Shown: in pieces, positions 34,722 through 43,914 of the stretch
How positions within the stretch are numbered: the first letter of the stretch is position 1
Layout of the letters: each line of letters begins with the position of its first letter
Assembly: GCF_007744515.1 (NCBI RefSeq)
Contig: NZ_CP036268.1
Location: 1,589,712 to 1,653,711 of the forward strand
Source: Stratiformator vulcanicus
GTDB taxonomy: Bacteria > Planctomycetota > Planctomycetia > Planctomycetales > Planctomycetaceae
Direction of reading: 5' to 3'
Length of the DNA: 64,000 nt
The notes under the pieces: generated by a model
The model's input: the letters and a program-made list of their open reading frames with translations, nothing else
What the model was told of the DNA's origin: nothing
Database searches by the model: none
Translations under genes and position numbers: made by a program

Positions 34722-36053
34722 ATGTCGAAACAGCATTCGTCGAACGAAGCCCGGCTCAACGGTGATGTGACCGAGCGGGTCCGTTCCCAGTATGAGCAAC
34801 TCCCGTATCCGCACCGTGAGCCCGCTGACGAACGCAAGCGGCTTTGCATGACCGAACTCGACGACTTAAATATCGTCAATCATTACTGTTTCGGCGGTGA
34901 GCGTGATCTTTCCGGCGGCCTGCGGATTCTCGTCGCCGGCGGGGGCACCGGGGACTCACTCGTCTTTCTGGCCGAGCAGCTTCGTGACACCCCGTCCGAG
35001 TTGGTGTATGTCGACCTCAGTGACGCCGCAATGAAGATCGCCCGCGAGCGGGTTCGCATCCGTGGTCTCGACTCCCTCGTCCAATGGCATCGCCGATCGC
35101 TGCTTGACATCGCTGAGATGGATTTCGAACCGTTCGACTTCATTAATTGCTCGGGGGTGCTGCACCATCTGGAGAATCCGGCTGACGGACTCGCCGCGTT
35201 GAAATCGGTTTTGAAGCCGGACGGCGGAATGGCGTTGATGGTATACGGTGAGATGGGGCGGACCGGGGTCTATCAGATTCAACGGCTGATGCGGATCGCT
35301 GCGGCGAACGCGAGTTCTGAGCAGGAGAAGATTGATCTGACACGCACGATGCTGTCGAACCTGCCGAAGACGAACTGGTTTGTCGCCGGTGGCGGGTTGA
35401 ATTCCCTGACCGCAGACAGCAGCGATGCCGAGATATACGACCTCTTTCTGCACAGTCAGGACCGCCCATTTTCGGTCGATGAGCTTTACGGTTGGGTCGA
35501 AGAGGCCGGGCTGCACGTGGCTGAGTTCACGATGCAAAACCGAATGCTCTACGAACCGGCGTTTCTACTCGGCGATTCAAATTTGGTCGAAGAGTTAAGC
35601 AGCCTGCCCGATCGTCAGCGGCGGGCCGCGGGCGAACTGATCAGCGGTTCGATCGCGAAGCACAACTTCTGGGTCTCCGCGCGGGCTGAATCGAAGGTCG
35701 ACGGGATTCGAGCTGAATATGTGCCTTGCCTGTCTCAACTGGGGCAGCAATACGACGTGCTGACCGCCATCGAGCAGGCGAAAACGCCGAACGTTTCGAT
35801 TCAGGTCAACCTGCAGAATGGCAGCTCGGTCAAGCTGGCGATCGCGATGAACGACAGTCTGCGGGCGATGGCGAAGCTGATCGACGGTTCGCGATCGCTA
35901 CTGGAGATCGTCGTGGCGATCGTCGGCCCGGGGGCGTCCCGTGAGAAAATCGATCGTGTGTGGAGCGAACTTCAGATCGCCATCGGCACGCTGCGGCAGA
36001 TCGACTTTATCGTGTTCCGGCAGAAAGTCGATCGCCGCACGCAGGCCGCGTGA
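34722..36053 (+). CDS. Class I SAM-dependent methyltransferase with C-terminal extension
   Basis: 443 aa from ATG 34722 (MSKQHSSNEARLNG). The N-terminus RVRSQYEQLPYPHREPADE recalls the YPxR region of small-molecule methyltransferases. The SAM fold: ILVAGGGTGDSLVFLAEQL (motif I), VYVDLSDAAMKIARER, FDFINCSGVLHHLENPADGL. After about residue 230 comes a large unassigned part, ending with LIDGSRSLLEIVVAIVG, which resembles a PqqD-like or winged-helix domain. The acceptor is unknown. It is convergent with flagellin, but no evidence ties it to flagellin modification. Confidence 0.85.
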   Translation: MSKQHSSNEARLNGDVTERVRSQYEQLPYPHREPADERKRLCMTELDDLNIVNHYCFGGERDLSGGLRILVAGGGTGDSLVFLAEQLRDTPSELVYVDLSDAAMKIARERVRIRGLDSLVQWHRRSLLDIAEMDFEPFDFINCSGVLHHLENPADGLAALKSVLKPDGGMALMVYGEMGRTGVYQIQRLMRIAAANASSEQEKIDLTRTMLSNLPKTNWFVAGGGLNSLTADSSDAEIYDLFLHSQDRPFSVDELYGWVEEAGLHVAEFTMQNRMLYEPAFLLGDSNLVEELSSLPDRQRRAAGELISGSIAKHNFWVSARAESKVDGIRAEYVPCLSQLGQQYDVLTAIEQAKTPNVSIQVNLQNGSSVKLAIAMNDSLRAMAKLIDGSRSLLEIVVAIVGPGASREKIDRVWSELQIAIGTLRQIDFIVFRQKVDRRTQAA

Positions 36054-36074
36054 AGGTTGAATTTCACGAGCACC

Positions 36075-36102
36075 ACAAGCCGTGCACGAAGTAAGCGGAT
36101 CG
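36075..36102. repeat. R1 single arm
   Basis: ACAAGCCGTGCACGAAGTAA then GCGGATCG, one base changed from consensus, 22 bp after the methyltransferase stop. Confidence 0.75.
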
Positions 36103-36111
36103 CAATTGCCT

Positions 36112-36409
36112 GGGTATTCAATCGCCTCGCCGGGACGGCTGAAGCGCCGTCCCAAGCCTCCAATAATGATAGCCCGACGCGCCAGCGAGGCTGTGAGATT
36201 GCGGCGGAAGGCTCTGCGGGGCGTCCCTCACGCCGCCCGCCATGATCGAGGGCTTGAGCGACGGCAGCCATACAAGCCGTCGGATAATCGCTGGTTGATC
36301 GACCATCGGCTTGCGCCATTGGCTGGCATGGAACGCTTCTCGTCGACGCCGTGCGATCAATCGCTTCCGGGGGCGGCGAAAGCGCCGTCCCCGGCCACCC
36401 GAAGCCAAA
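36112..36409. repeat. R3 repeats (36.2 kb)
   Basis: Contains GGACGGCTGAAGCGCCGTCC, ATAGCCCGACGCGCCAGCGA, GTGAGATTGCGGCGGAAGGC and, near the end, CGCTTCCGGGGGCGGCGAAA then CGCCGTCCCCGGCCACCCG. Two parts of R3 are separated by unrelated bases. Confidence 0.75.
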
Positions 36410-36474
36410 ACAAGCCGCGCACGAAGTAAGCGGATTAGAGTCTCTTCGATCCGCTTACTTCGTGCGCGGCTTGT
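36410..36474. repeat. R1 perfect inverted repeat (36.4 kb)
   Basis: The 25-bp arms 36410-36434 and 36450-36474 are exact reverse complements around a 15-nt spacer. This is the cleanest copy of the family and could form a cruciform or a strong RNA hairpin. Confidence 0.85.
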
Positions 36475-36510
36475 ACCTCTCAGGGTCGGTGATCGGACGC
36501 CCTTCAACGG

Positions 36511-36543
36511 AAAAACGCCGGCCGCGGAGGTCCGCGGCCGGCG
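36511..36543 (-). terminator. Rho-independent terminator of flagellin
   Basis: A perfect 13-bp GC-rich stem (36516-36528 with 36531-36543) and a GG loop, followed on the minus strand by five T (AAAAA at 36511-36515). It lies 35 bp past the flagellin stop. Confidence 0.85.
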
Positions 36544-36577
36544 TGTCAGGTTCGTCCTAAATCATTCGGAGAGGGGA

Positions 36578-38713
36578 TTAACCGAGAAGACTTAGAACCT
36601 GCTGCGGGTTCTGGTTGGCGATTGCGAGAACCGAAATCGCCGACTGGCTGAGGATCTGGGCCTTCGTGAGTTGGGCCGTTTCTTCAGCGAAGTCGGTATC
36701 GACGATCTGGCTTCGGGCTTCGGAGATGTTCTCCAAAGCAACGCCGAGCGTCGAAATGTTGGTATCGATCACGTTCGCCTGGACGGCACCGAGACGACCC
36801 CGGAGTGACGACACGCGGGTGATCGACTGCTCGATGATCGAGACAAGCGTTTCGCCCGAGACGCCGCCTTGGCCGACGTCGAGCAGGCTCTTGCCCTTAC
36901 CGGTGCCCAATTCGAAGAGCTTACCGGTGATGCCGCCGAGTCGGGCCGTGTTGACGGCTTCGATCCCGATGCCGATCTGACCACTCGGCGAGACTTCCTG
37001 GCCGATCTGGAACAGGCTACCGCCGCCGGTGATCGAAATGCTGGCCGATTCATCGGCCACGTTCGAAGCTTCGGCGAAGCTGATCGTCGCATCGAGCGTA
37101 CTGGTTCGAAGCGTCGCATCGAGACCACGGCCGTAAGCCGACTGACCGTTGATCGTCACGGCGATGTCGACACCGGTGTCGGCACTGCTGACGGTCGTGT
37201 AGTCGGCGTCGGTCGTCGCGAACGAGCCGTCCAGCACGTTGATGTTGACCGACTCGGCCGACCCGTATTCTGCACTGCGGAGTTCGAGCGTCGTGCCGTT
37301 CGTCGCATCGAGATTAGTCGAGGCCAATGCTCGGACCAAAGTCGTGTTGTCCGACCCGGTCGCCGATCGAACGTCGAGGGCATCGGCAACGGTCGTCGTG
37401 CCGTCGGCGAGCGTCTCGGTCGTCTCACCTTGCAGCGCGGTGATGACATCAGCCAATGTCGAGGTCAGAGCCCCGTTTGCGTCGGTCGCGAGACTGACGG
37501 TGATCGTCGTATCGTCGCCACTTGTCGACGTTGCGATCGAAAGTGCCTGACTGTTAGCACTGGGGTCGGCGAAGACGATACTAATCGCCCCGTCGGCGTT
37601 TTCGCCACGGATGTCGTCGATCTGCAGTGTGGCTTCCGACAGGTCGGCCGAAGCGGCTGCCGCGACTGTGCCCGAACCGTCGCCACCGGCGATCGTGTCG
37701 ATCAATGCACTCGCATCGGCGTCGCCGTCGAGAGCCGTTTCCAACTGAGCGGCGGTCGTCGTGATCGCGCTGTTGGCATCGGTCGCGAGGTTGACGGTGA
37801 TGACCGTGTCGCCGGTGTCGGCATCGGTCACGGTATCGATGCTGAGTGCTGACGAAGCGGAAGCCGGGTCGGCCAAGACGACCGAGACGGTGCCTTGCAC
37901 GTCGGTGGCATCGCCGGCTTGGTTCCGCACAAACGTGACGGCCGCGTTACCGGCACCGACCGTCAGGTCACCGGCTGCGAGCGTGACACCGCTGCGGATG
38001 GCCGCTTCGACGCCGGTCGAGTCGCTCACGCCGTTGATGGCGTCACGGACGTTTTCGACCGTCGCGGAGTCGCCGAGGAAGACGACTTCGTTACCCTTTG
38101 AGCCACCGACTTCGATCGTGGCACCGCTGGTGAAGTCGCCCCCTTGATAGAGGACGGAGGCCTTCTCGGCGACCGTATCGATCGTCGCGTCGAGACTGAT
38201 CGACGAGGCGGTGCCGATGACGGCTTCGTTGACTTGCAGGTCGGTGATCTTCGCGGCGTCGGCCGTCGAGATACTCGTGGTGAATGCTTTCGAACCGTCG
38301 ATCAGTTTGTCACCGGCGAACGAGGTGTTCGATGAAATCCGGTTGATGGCCGAGAGGGCGGCGTCGATTTGAAGCTGATTCGCTTCAATTTCCGACTGCG
38401 ACAATGCCCCGTCGTTCAGACCTTCCTGAACCAGACCACGAATCTGCGTGAGCAGGCCGCCGATTTCGCCGAGGGCCGTATCGGCCGTCGAGATCACGTT
38501 GTTGGCCCGGTTGCTGTTCTTGATCGACTGTTCGATCGAGCTGATCTGTGATCGCAGCGTTTCGCTGGCGATCAGGCCGGCCGGGTTGTCTTTACCCGAG
38601 TTAATTTTCAGACCGGTCGAGAGCCGCTCGAGCGAAGTGCCGAGCAGGTTGTTCGCCCCGGTCGTGCTGCGCAGAGCACGCAGCGAGGCGACGTTGGTGT
38701 TAATCCGCGTCAT
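36578..38713 (-). CDS. Flagellin with large central insert
   Basis: 711 aa. The N-terminal D0/D1 part reads RINTNVASLRALRSTTGANN, LERLSTGLKINSGKDNPAGL, LIASETLRSQ. The C-terminus ends SAISVLAIANQNPQQVLSLLG, with VIDTNISTLGVALENISEAR. Both ends match polymerising flagellins. Residues about 160-600 form a surface-exposed Ala/Thr/Asp-rich insert. Inside it, a module is duplicated: VLADPASASSALSIDTVT with VITVNLATDANSAITTT, and VFADPSANSQALSIATST with TITVSLATDANGALTST. Secreted through the flagellar apparatus. csrA lies just upstream on the same strand, suggesting post-transcriptional control; FliW is not seen. Confidence 0.93.
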   Translation of the reverse strand: MTRINTNVASLRALRSTTGANNLLGTSLERLSTGLKINSGKDNPAGLIASETLRSQISSIEQSIKNSNRANNVISTADTALGEIGGLLTQIRGLVQEGLNDGALSQSEIEANQLQIDAALSAINRISSNTSFAGDKLIDGSKAFTTSISTADAAKITDLQVNEAVIGTASSISLDATIDTVAEKASVLYQGGDFTSGATIEVGGSKGNEVVFLGDSATVENVRDAINGVSDSTGVEAAIRSGVTLAAGDLTVGAGNAAVTFVRNQAGDATDVQGTVSVVLADPASASSALSIDTVTDADTGDTVITVNLATDANSAITTTAAQLETALDGDADASALIDTIAGGDGSGTVAAAASADLSEATLQIDDIRGENADGAISIVFADPSANSQALSIATSTSGDDTTITVSLATDANGALTSTLADVITALQGETTETLADGTTTVADALDVRSATGSDNTTLVRALASTNLDATNGTTLELRSAEYGSAESVNINVLDGSFATTDADYTTVSSADTGVDIAVTINGQSAYGRGLDATLRTSTLDATISFAEASNVADESASISITGGGSLFQIGQEVSPSGQIGIGIEAVNTARLGGITGKLFELGTGKGKSLLDVGQGGVSGETLVSIIEQSITRVSSLRGRLGAVQANVIDTNISTLGVALENISEARSQIVDTDFAEETAQLTKAQILSQSAISVLAIANQNPQQVLSLLG

Positions 38714-38994
38714 GGGTCAGAAACCTTTCGTTGGATTGCCCGGCCTTCGGCGTCGTACGGCCATTCGGTGTCAGGCGGCGCCGTCTGTCGATGTCCGAAT
38801 CGATCGTAAGACGCGAGGGGGTTGATGTGTCCGGTGGCGATCCATGCTCTGTGTGCGTCAGGGGAGCCGACGCGATCCTATTCCACGTCACAGATCGGCA
38901 TCGGTCGCACGGCACTTGCCACGACTTGAAGAAAACCCCGGTGACTTGGTGAAGGCCGGGGAATCGTGTCGATCGTGACGAATGCGCAGCCCCT

Positions 38995-39183
38995 TTACGC
39001 GGTCGTCAGCTCCTGGGCCTCCTCCTGTTTAATCGCCAGATAGACTTCTTCGCGATGAACAGAAATTTCGCCGGGGGCTTCGATTCCGATACGAACTTTG
39101 TCGCCACGGACATCGACGATGGTGATGCGGATCGAGTCGCCGATCATGATCGACTCATCACGCAGTCGAGAAAGAACAAGCAT
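38995..39183 (-). CDS. csrA: Carbon storage regulator CsrA
   Basis: 62 aa: [20 protein letters not shown], then [20 protein letters not shown] and [15 protein letters not shown]. This is a full-length CsrA with the RNA-binding VHREEVY segment. The start at 39183 is fixed by AAGGAG 6 nt upstream and by the family's fixed N-terminus; the longer frame upstream is not used. CsrA is an RNA-binding dimer that blocks translation at GGA sites. In many bacteria with lateral flagellin genes it represses flagellin mRNA and is antagonised by FliW. The 281-nt gap to flagellin contains a GGA-rich leader (ATGGA and AGGA on the minus strand), consistent with but not proving a CsrA target. Confidence 0.95.
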   Translation of the reverse strand: MLVLSRLRDESIMIGDSIRITIVDVRGDKVRIGIEAPGEISVHREEVYLAIKQEEAQELTTA

Positions 39184-39564
39184 TTCGAACTCCTTTTCGT
39201 TGGCGGCGCGGCGGGGGGCCGGCCTTGTTTGCGAATGACGTTGACGCGGCACGCGGTGAGGCGATGGGAATGACCGCCAATCGTTTGTTTTGCGTCTCCT
39301 GCCGGTGGCCGATTCCTTGGCGACTGTCGGGAGAGCGGAGATCACCGCGTGCCGGTTTTTCATCGGCCGGTTGGGAGACTGGGCAGGCGGGAGAGCTTCG
39401 AAATGCTGGGCGACGCGAGCAAGCCGCGCAGGGCTTACCGGTTATTCCGATTCTTTCGTCCGAGCAATGTCGACTGCGGTCGCGTGCCCGATTCCGGATC
39501 TCATATTAGACGAGGTGAACCGCGTTGATCGCTGACTGCGTACTTCATTCAAAGCATGTTGGTT
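39184..39564. other. Upstream region of csrA, no gene seen
   Basis: About 380 bp holding the csrA Shine-Dalgarno (39188-39193) and presumably its promoter. Plus-strand frames here lack start signals and protein-like composition. Confidence 0.45.
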
Positions 39565-39821
39565 CGTGATCTATTGCGGCCGCAGAACCTAACCTTCTCC
39601 CTCGGCAGAAGGTGCCGAAGGCGGATGAGGGGCGGGTGGGGCGCTCGCGAAACGTCATCGTCGTTCGCTCTTTCGGGCTCGCCCAACGAGCATCAACTCC
39701 GCGGCTGGCGAATCAACCGCCGCCGCATCCCCTCACCCCAACCCTCTCCCGAGCGGAGAGGGGCACTGCGTGCCTTCGTGCCTGCGGCAGCAAGGGTTCG
39801 GCAAAGGCAACAAAAATGGAC
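39565..39821 (+). repeat. R2 unit (39.6 kb)
   Basis: Starts with TTGCGGCCGCAGAACCTAAC, then CCTTCTCCCTCGGCAGAAGG, CAACTCCGCGGCTGGCGAAT and CCCTCACCCCAACCCTCTCC, ending GCCTGCGGCAGCAAGGGTTC. The left edge lacks the usual CATCCTGCGGCAG. Confidence 0.8.
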
Positions 39822-39883
39822 ACGAGCCGCGCACGAAGTGAGCGGACCGTGTGAGTGATCCGCTTACTACGTGCGCGGCTTGT
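39822..39883. repeat. R1 inverted repeat (39.8 kb)
   Basis: Links two R2 units. Arms ACGAGCCGCGCACGAAGTGA and CGCTTACTACGTGCGCGGCT with loop GTGTGAGTGAT. Confidence 0.8.
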
Positions 39884-40110
39884 TGAAGCAATTCATCCTG
39901 CGGCAGCAATTACGGGCCTTCTCCTCTGGGGAGAAGGTGGCCGAAGGCCGGATGAGGGGGTGGTGGGGCGCTCGTGAAACGCCATCATGGTTCGCTTTTA
40001 AGCCTTGCCCAACGAGCATCAACTCCGCGGCTGGCGAATCAACCGCCGCTGCATCCCCTCGCCCCCAGCCCCTCTCCCGAGAGGAGAGGTGGGAAGGGCG
40101 TACCTGCGGG
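39884..40110 (+). repeat. R2 unit (39.9 kb), 3' part diverged
   Basis: Begins CATCCTGCGGCAGCAATTAC, CCTTCTCCTCTGGGGAGAAG, and ends CCCCTCGCCCCCAGCCCCTC, where the usual ACCCCAACCCTCTCC is replaced and the final CTGCGGCAGCAAGGG is missing. Confidence 0.8.
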
Positions 40111-40251
40111 GCGCGTCCACAAAAATTCGCCCTGAGTATCCTTGGCTTGTCGATTCCGTGTTGTTCGAAGGATTCGATCTCGTTGCGACCGACCGCGAGG
40201 CCCGCTACGTTGGGCTAATCACGTTCTGGCTCACACGTAATTGCCTCGCCC

Positions 40252-42108
40252 ATGGACACCCTGCTTATTGCCGTCGGTGCGTTTGTTGGCTATCTGATCG
40301 CCTACCACACCTACGGGCGTTTTCTGAGCCGAAAGATATTCAACCTCGATGCCGAAGCCAACGTGCCAAGCGTCGCGCTGCGGGATGACAACGACTTCGT
40401 GCCGACGCAGCGGCAGGTGATCTTCGGGCACCACTTCACCAGCATCGCCGGCACCGGACCGATCGTCGGGCCGGCCATTGCCGTCTTTTGGGGTTGGCTG
40501 CCCGCGCTGCTGTGGGTCTTTTTCGGATCGATCTTCGTTGGAGCGGTCCATGACTTCGGTGCGCTGATTATCTCGATCCGCAACCGCGGTCAGACGCTCG
40601 GGGAGGTTGCCGGACGGCTCATCTCCCCACGCGCCCGCGTGTTGTTTCTGCTCGTGCTCTTTCTCGCGCTGACGGTCGTGCTCGCGATCTTCGGGCTGGT
40701 GATCGCTGTGATCTTCAAACTCTACCCGTCGTCAGTGCTGAGCGTGTGGCTGTCGATGCCGATCGCGATTGGCATCGGACTGTGGACGCGATCAAAAGGC
40801 CACGGGTTGCTGATTCCCTCTTTGATGGCATTGGTTGCCCTTTACGTGGCGATCTACATCGGGGCGTATCACCTGCCGATCGAACTCTCTGGGATTCCAA
40901 TGATCGGGGCAGCCGACGCCGACGGAGGCTTCTTCAACTCGGTCGTCGTTTGGACGCTCGTGCTGCTCGCCTATTGCGCAGTCGCATCGGTCCTGCCAGT
41001 TTGGTTGTTGCTCCAACCGCGAGATTACGTCAATAGCCACCAATTGCTCGTCGCGCTCGTTCTCTTGGGGGGCGGAGCGATTGTGGCCGGGGCGTCGGGT
41101 GAGGCGGTGATGAGTACCTCGGCTCCCATGATCGCTGAAGAACTGCCTGCCGGAGCGCCACCGATCTTTCCGTTTCTGTTCATCACGATCGCCTGCGGAG
41201 CGTGCAGCGGGTTTCACTGCCTCGTCAGTAGCGGGACAAGCAGCAAACAGGTCGCGTGCGAGCCGGATGCTCAATACGTTGGTTACGGAGCGATGCTGCT
41301 CGAAGGCGGACTGGCGGTCCTTGTGATCCTCGCCTGCTGTGCGGGGCTGGGCATGGGGCGGGAAGTCGACGGCACTCGTTTGGTCGGCAACGAAGCTTGG
41401 GCGTCGATGTACAGTTCCGACGGGAACTGGGCTCAGTTCGGGCTCGGTCAGAAAGTCGGTGCTTTTATCGAAGGCGGGGCTAATTTTATCGGGGCCTTGG
41501 GCATTCCCAACGATTTCGGCATCGCCGTGATCGCTGTTCTCGTGGCGTGTTTTGCCGCGACGACGCTCGACTCGGCCACCCGGCTGCAGCGTTACGTTAT
41601 TCAGGAACTCGGAGAACCGCTGCGGATTGCCCCGCTGAAGAACAAGTACGTCGCGACTGCCGTTGCGGTCCTGTGCGGCGGGATCGTCGCGCTCATTCCG
41701 GCTCCGGGGAAAGCACCGGGCAGTGGCGGACTGATCCTCTGGCCGCTGTTCGGCGCAACGAATCAATTGCTAGCCGGGCTGGCTCTACTAGTACTGACCT
41801 TCTACCTGTGGCGCCGCAACAAGCCGATCTGGTTCGTCGTCCCGCCGATGGTGCTGATGCTGATCGTGCCCGCTTGGGCGATGCTCTATCAGGTCTTCAT
41901 GCAATGGCTGCCGCGAGCGATGGACCCGCAGTTTTCCGACGAAGCATGGATGAATTGGATTTTGTTCGGCTTCGGACTCGCCATTACCGCGTTGCAGATC
42001 TGGATGATCGTCGAAGCGATTCTCACCTGGTCACGGGCCAAAGGCGTCTTGGAAGAGCTACTGCCGCCGCTCCCCGAGCGCGACGCCGTCGCTTCGCCCG
42101 GTGCATAG
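40252..42108 (+). CDS. cstA: Carbon starvation protein A (CstA) family transporter
   Basis: 618 aa polytopic protein. Family motifs are DFVPTQRQVIFGHHFTSIAG and TGPIVGPAIAVFWGWLPALL at the N-terminus, VGAVHDFGALIISIRNRGQT, then ACGACSGFHCLVSSGTSSKQ and TTLDSATRLQRYVIQELG. More than a dozen hydrophobic helices follow. CstA-type proteins import peptides or pyruvate under carbon limitation. Substrate here is not known. It is an isolated gene; an R1 hairpin at 42191 follows the stop by 80 bp. Confidence 0.93.
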   Translation: MDTLLIAVGAFVGYLIAYHTYGRFLSRKIFNLDAEANVPSVALRDDNDFVPTQRQVIFGHHFTSIAGTGPIVGPAIAVFWGWLPALLWVFFGSIFVGAVHDFGALIISIRNRGQTLGEVAGRLISPRARVLFLLVLFLALTVVLAIFGLVIAVIFKLYPSSVLSVWLSMPIAIGIGLWTRSKGHGLLIPSLMALVALYVAIYIGAYHLPIELSGIPMIGAADADGGFFNSVVVWTLVLLAYCAVASVLPVWLLLQPRDYVNSHQLLVALVLLGGGAIVAGASGEAVMSTSAPMIAEELPAGAPPIFPFLFITIACGACSGFHCLVSSGTSSKQVACEPDAQYVGYGAMLLEGGLAVLVILACCAGLGMGREVDGTRLVGNEAWASMYSSDGNWAQFGLGQKVGAFIEGGANFIGALGIPNDFGIAVIAVLVACFAATTLDSATRLQRYVIQELGEPLRIAPLKNKYVATAVAVLCGGIVALIPAPGKAPGSGGLILWPLFGATNQLLAGLALLVLTFYLWRRNKPIWFVVPPMVLMLIVPAWAMLYQVFMQWLPRAMDPQFSDEAWMNWILFGFGLAITALQIWMIVEAILTWSRAKGVLEELLPPLPERDAVASPGA

Positions 42109-42190
42109 GAAAACGAACCGGTAACCAACGGTTCGTTTAGAGAACGTCGTTAATGGTAGTGCCAATCACATCGAATCATCGGAGAGGCCC

Positions 42191-42252
42191 ACAAGCCGCG
42201 CACGGAGTAAGCGGACCGTGTGAGTGATCCGCTTACTCCGTGCGCGGCTTGT
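42191..42252. repeat. R1 inverted repeat with compensatory changes (42.2 kb)
   Basis: Both arms differ from the consensus at the same paired position: CACGGAGTAAGC on the left and GCTTACTCCGTG on the right, keeping the stem perfect. Confidence 0.85.
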
Positions 42253-42482
42253 TGAACCAATTCATCCTGCGGCAGCGATTGCGAGCCTTCTCCTCTCGGG
42301 AGAAGGTGGCCGAAGGTCGGATGAGGGGGTGGAGGGGCGCTCGTGAAACGCCATCATGGTTCGCTCTAAAGCCTTGCCCAACGAGCATCAACTCCGCGGC
42401 TGGAGGCTCAACCGCCGTCGCATCCCCTCACCCCAACCCTCTCCCGAGCGGAGAGGGGGCACTTTGTGCCGTATGTCGGGTA
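42253..42482 (+). repeat. R2 unit (42.3 kb), 3' end shortened
   Basis: CATCCTGCGGCAGCGATTGC, CCTTCTCCTCTCGGGAGAAG, CCCTCACCCCAACCCTCTCC, then GGGGGCACTTTGTGCCGTAT. The terminal CTGCGGCAGCAAGGG is absent. Confidence 0.8.
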
Positions 42483-42544
42483 ACAAGCCGCGCACGAAGT
42501 AAGCGGACCGTGTGAGTGATCCGCTTACTACGTGCGCGGCTTGT
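42483..42544. repeat. R1 inverted repeat (42.5 kb)
   Basis: ACAAGCCGCGCACGAAGTAA with CGCTTACTACGTGCGCGGCT; one mismatched base pair, loop GTGTGAGTGAT. Confidence 0.8.
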
Positions 42545-42808
42545 TGAACCAATTCATCCTGCGGCAGCGATTGCGAGCCTTCTCCTCTCGGGAGAAGGTG
42601 GCCGAAGGTCGGATGAGGGGGTGGTGGGGCGTTAAACGAAGGGCACTGCTGTTAGCTCTTAATCTCATTTCGAAGAGCATTCTACCGCCGCAATCCATCA
42701 AACCGCTGCCGCATCCCCTCACCCCAACCCTCTCCCGAGCGGAGAGGGGGCACTGCGTGCCTTTGTGCCTGCGGCAGCAAGGGTTCGGCAAAGTCATCAA
42801 TAGCCGAC
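42545..42808 (+). repeat. R2 unit (42.6 kb)
   Basis: Near-duplicate of the preceding R2 at its 5' end, but with its own middle (TTAAACGAAGGGCACTGCTG) and a complete 3' end with GCCTGCGGCAGCAAGGGTTC. Confidence 0.8.
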
Positions 42809-42868
42809 ACAAGCCGCGCAAAATAAGCGGACCGTGAGAGCGACCCGCTTACTTCGTGCGCGGCTTGT
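42809..42868. repeat. R1 inverted repeat (42.8 kb), end of rmlD-like gene
   Basis: ACAAGCCGCGCAAAATAAGC and CGCTTACTTCGTGCGCGGCT. It ends 4 bp from the stop of the minus-strand reductase gene, so it lies where a terminator would be expected. Confidence 0.8.
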
Positions 42869-42872
42869 CACG

Positions 42873-43787
42873 CTACGCGGCGATGAGTTCTCGAACGGGT
42901 TCGGTTGATGCCGCTTCAGCCCGCTGTCCGGCCAACCGGACGAGGCCTTCATCAACCATCGGCAGGGCCAGATTGAGCAGGTTCCGGACGCGTTTGCTGT
43001 TGAGCCCGGTCTCTCCGGCTCCGAACCCCGCGGCTCGGGTCGTCAGTGTCGGACCCGGTGTGATCTCCGGAGCCGGTAGTTGAAACACATCGGCCAAAGT
43101 TCGAGCGAAGTCGGCAAAGCTGCACCGTTCGGCTCCGCCGAGGTGGAGCGTGCCGGTCAATTCTTCTTCGATGGCCCGCGCGATCATGTCGGCCAGATCG
43201 GTTGCCAGAATCGGTGTCGCGTGACGGACGGCGTCGAGATGTTCGGTTCGCCCGCGGCTCAAATCGTCGACTAAAGTTTCGACGTAGCCGTTCCCGTCGG
43301 GAGACCAGCCGTAGGCATGGGTTCGCACAATCAACGACTCCGGAAGGACTCGACGAACGAGGTCTTCCATTTCCACGATCAGCCGGGCTTCGCGGCTGGT
43401 GCAGCGGTTCGGCGAATTTTCTTCGTGAAACAGACGAGGTCCGGTGAAGACCGCGTCGGAAGAGACAAACGTCAGTCGAACCGACTCGTCGTGTGCGGCG
43501 CGAAGCCAGATCCGAAGTGTATTCGCGTCGTCGGAAGTCAGTTCGGTGCGTGCCCAACAGCTTTCGGCTGCCGCGCCACAATAGATGATTTGTGAAGCTC
43601 CGCTCGCCGCGATCACATCGCGAGCGATCTCAACCGCGACCGTCGTCGAATAGGCGTCCTGCTCTTCGTCCGACAGATGCGTCGGCACAACGAGCGGGCG
43701 GGCAGAAACTCGAGTTTGATCGGCCAGTCCGGCGGCGAGATTCGCGCCGGTTGTGAATTCGCTGCCCAGTACCAAAATATCGTCCAC
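42873..43787 (-). CDS. RmlD-like NAD-dependent sugar-nucleotide reductase
   Basis: 304 aa from GTG 43787, chosen because GGAGG lies 5 nt upstream and the Rossmann start (DDILVLGSEFTTGANLAAGL) follows at once. Other motifs are IIYCGAAAESCWA, VRLTFVSSDAVFTGPRLFHE, CTSREARLIVEMEDLVR in place of the YxxxK region, and GTLHLGGAERCSFADFARTL. This is the extended short-chain reductase layout of dTDP-4-dehydrorhamnose reductases and NAD-dependent epimerases. The active-site Tyr-x-x-x-Lys is not obvious, so activity may differ. Substrate unknown. Confidence 0.75.
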   Translation of the reverse strand: MDDILVLGSEFTTGANLAAGLADQTRVSARPLVVPTHLSDEEQDAYSTTVAVEIARDVIAASGASQIIYCGAAAESCWARTELTSDDANTLRIWLRAAHDESVRLTFVSSDAVFTGPRLFHEENSPNRCTSREARLIVEMEDLVRRVLPESLIVRTHAYGWSPDGNGYVETLVDDLSRGRTEHLDAVRHATPILATDLADMIARAIEEELTGTLHLGGAERCSFADFARTLADVFQLPAPEITPGPTLTTRAAGFGAGETGLNSKRVRNLLNLALPMVDEGLVRLAGQRAEAASTEPVRELIAA

Positions 43788-43914
43788 GCCAGCCTCCGTG
43801 CTCGCGTCCTGCGGGTCAGTCCAATCTGCTGCGTCCCGGCGGTTCGCACCGGGGCGGCGACTATAGGAGGCCAACGATGCCGAAGCCAAGGCCAATTTGT
43901 GAGAGGCGTTTAGG

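Noticed and set aside
34722-36053. Methyltransferase as flagellin-modifying enzyme
   Set aside because: It is only convergent with flagellin and lies across several repeats; no motif of known flagellin methylases is seen.
36869-37852. Long plus-strand frame of 327 codons
   Set aside because: Antisense to flagellin; its sequence (Arg/Asp/Val-rich) is a product of the biased flagellin coding sequence.
42240-42837. Repeated small frames beginning MRGLLNQFILRQRLRAFSS
   Set aside because: The same peptide appears at 26427, 30930, 39871, 42240 and 42532 because R2 is repeated; middle and ends differ by frameshifts and the starts lie inside the R1 palindrome, so I treat them as repeat DNA, not a gene family.
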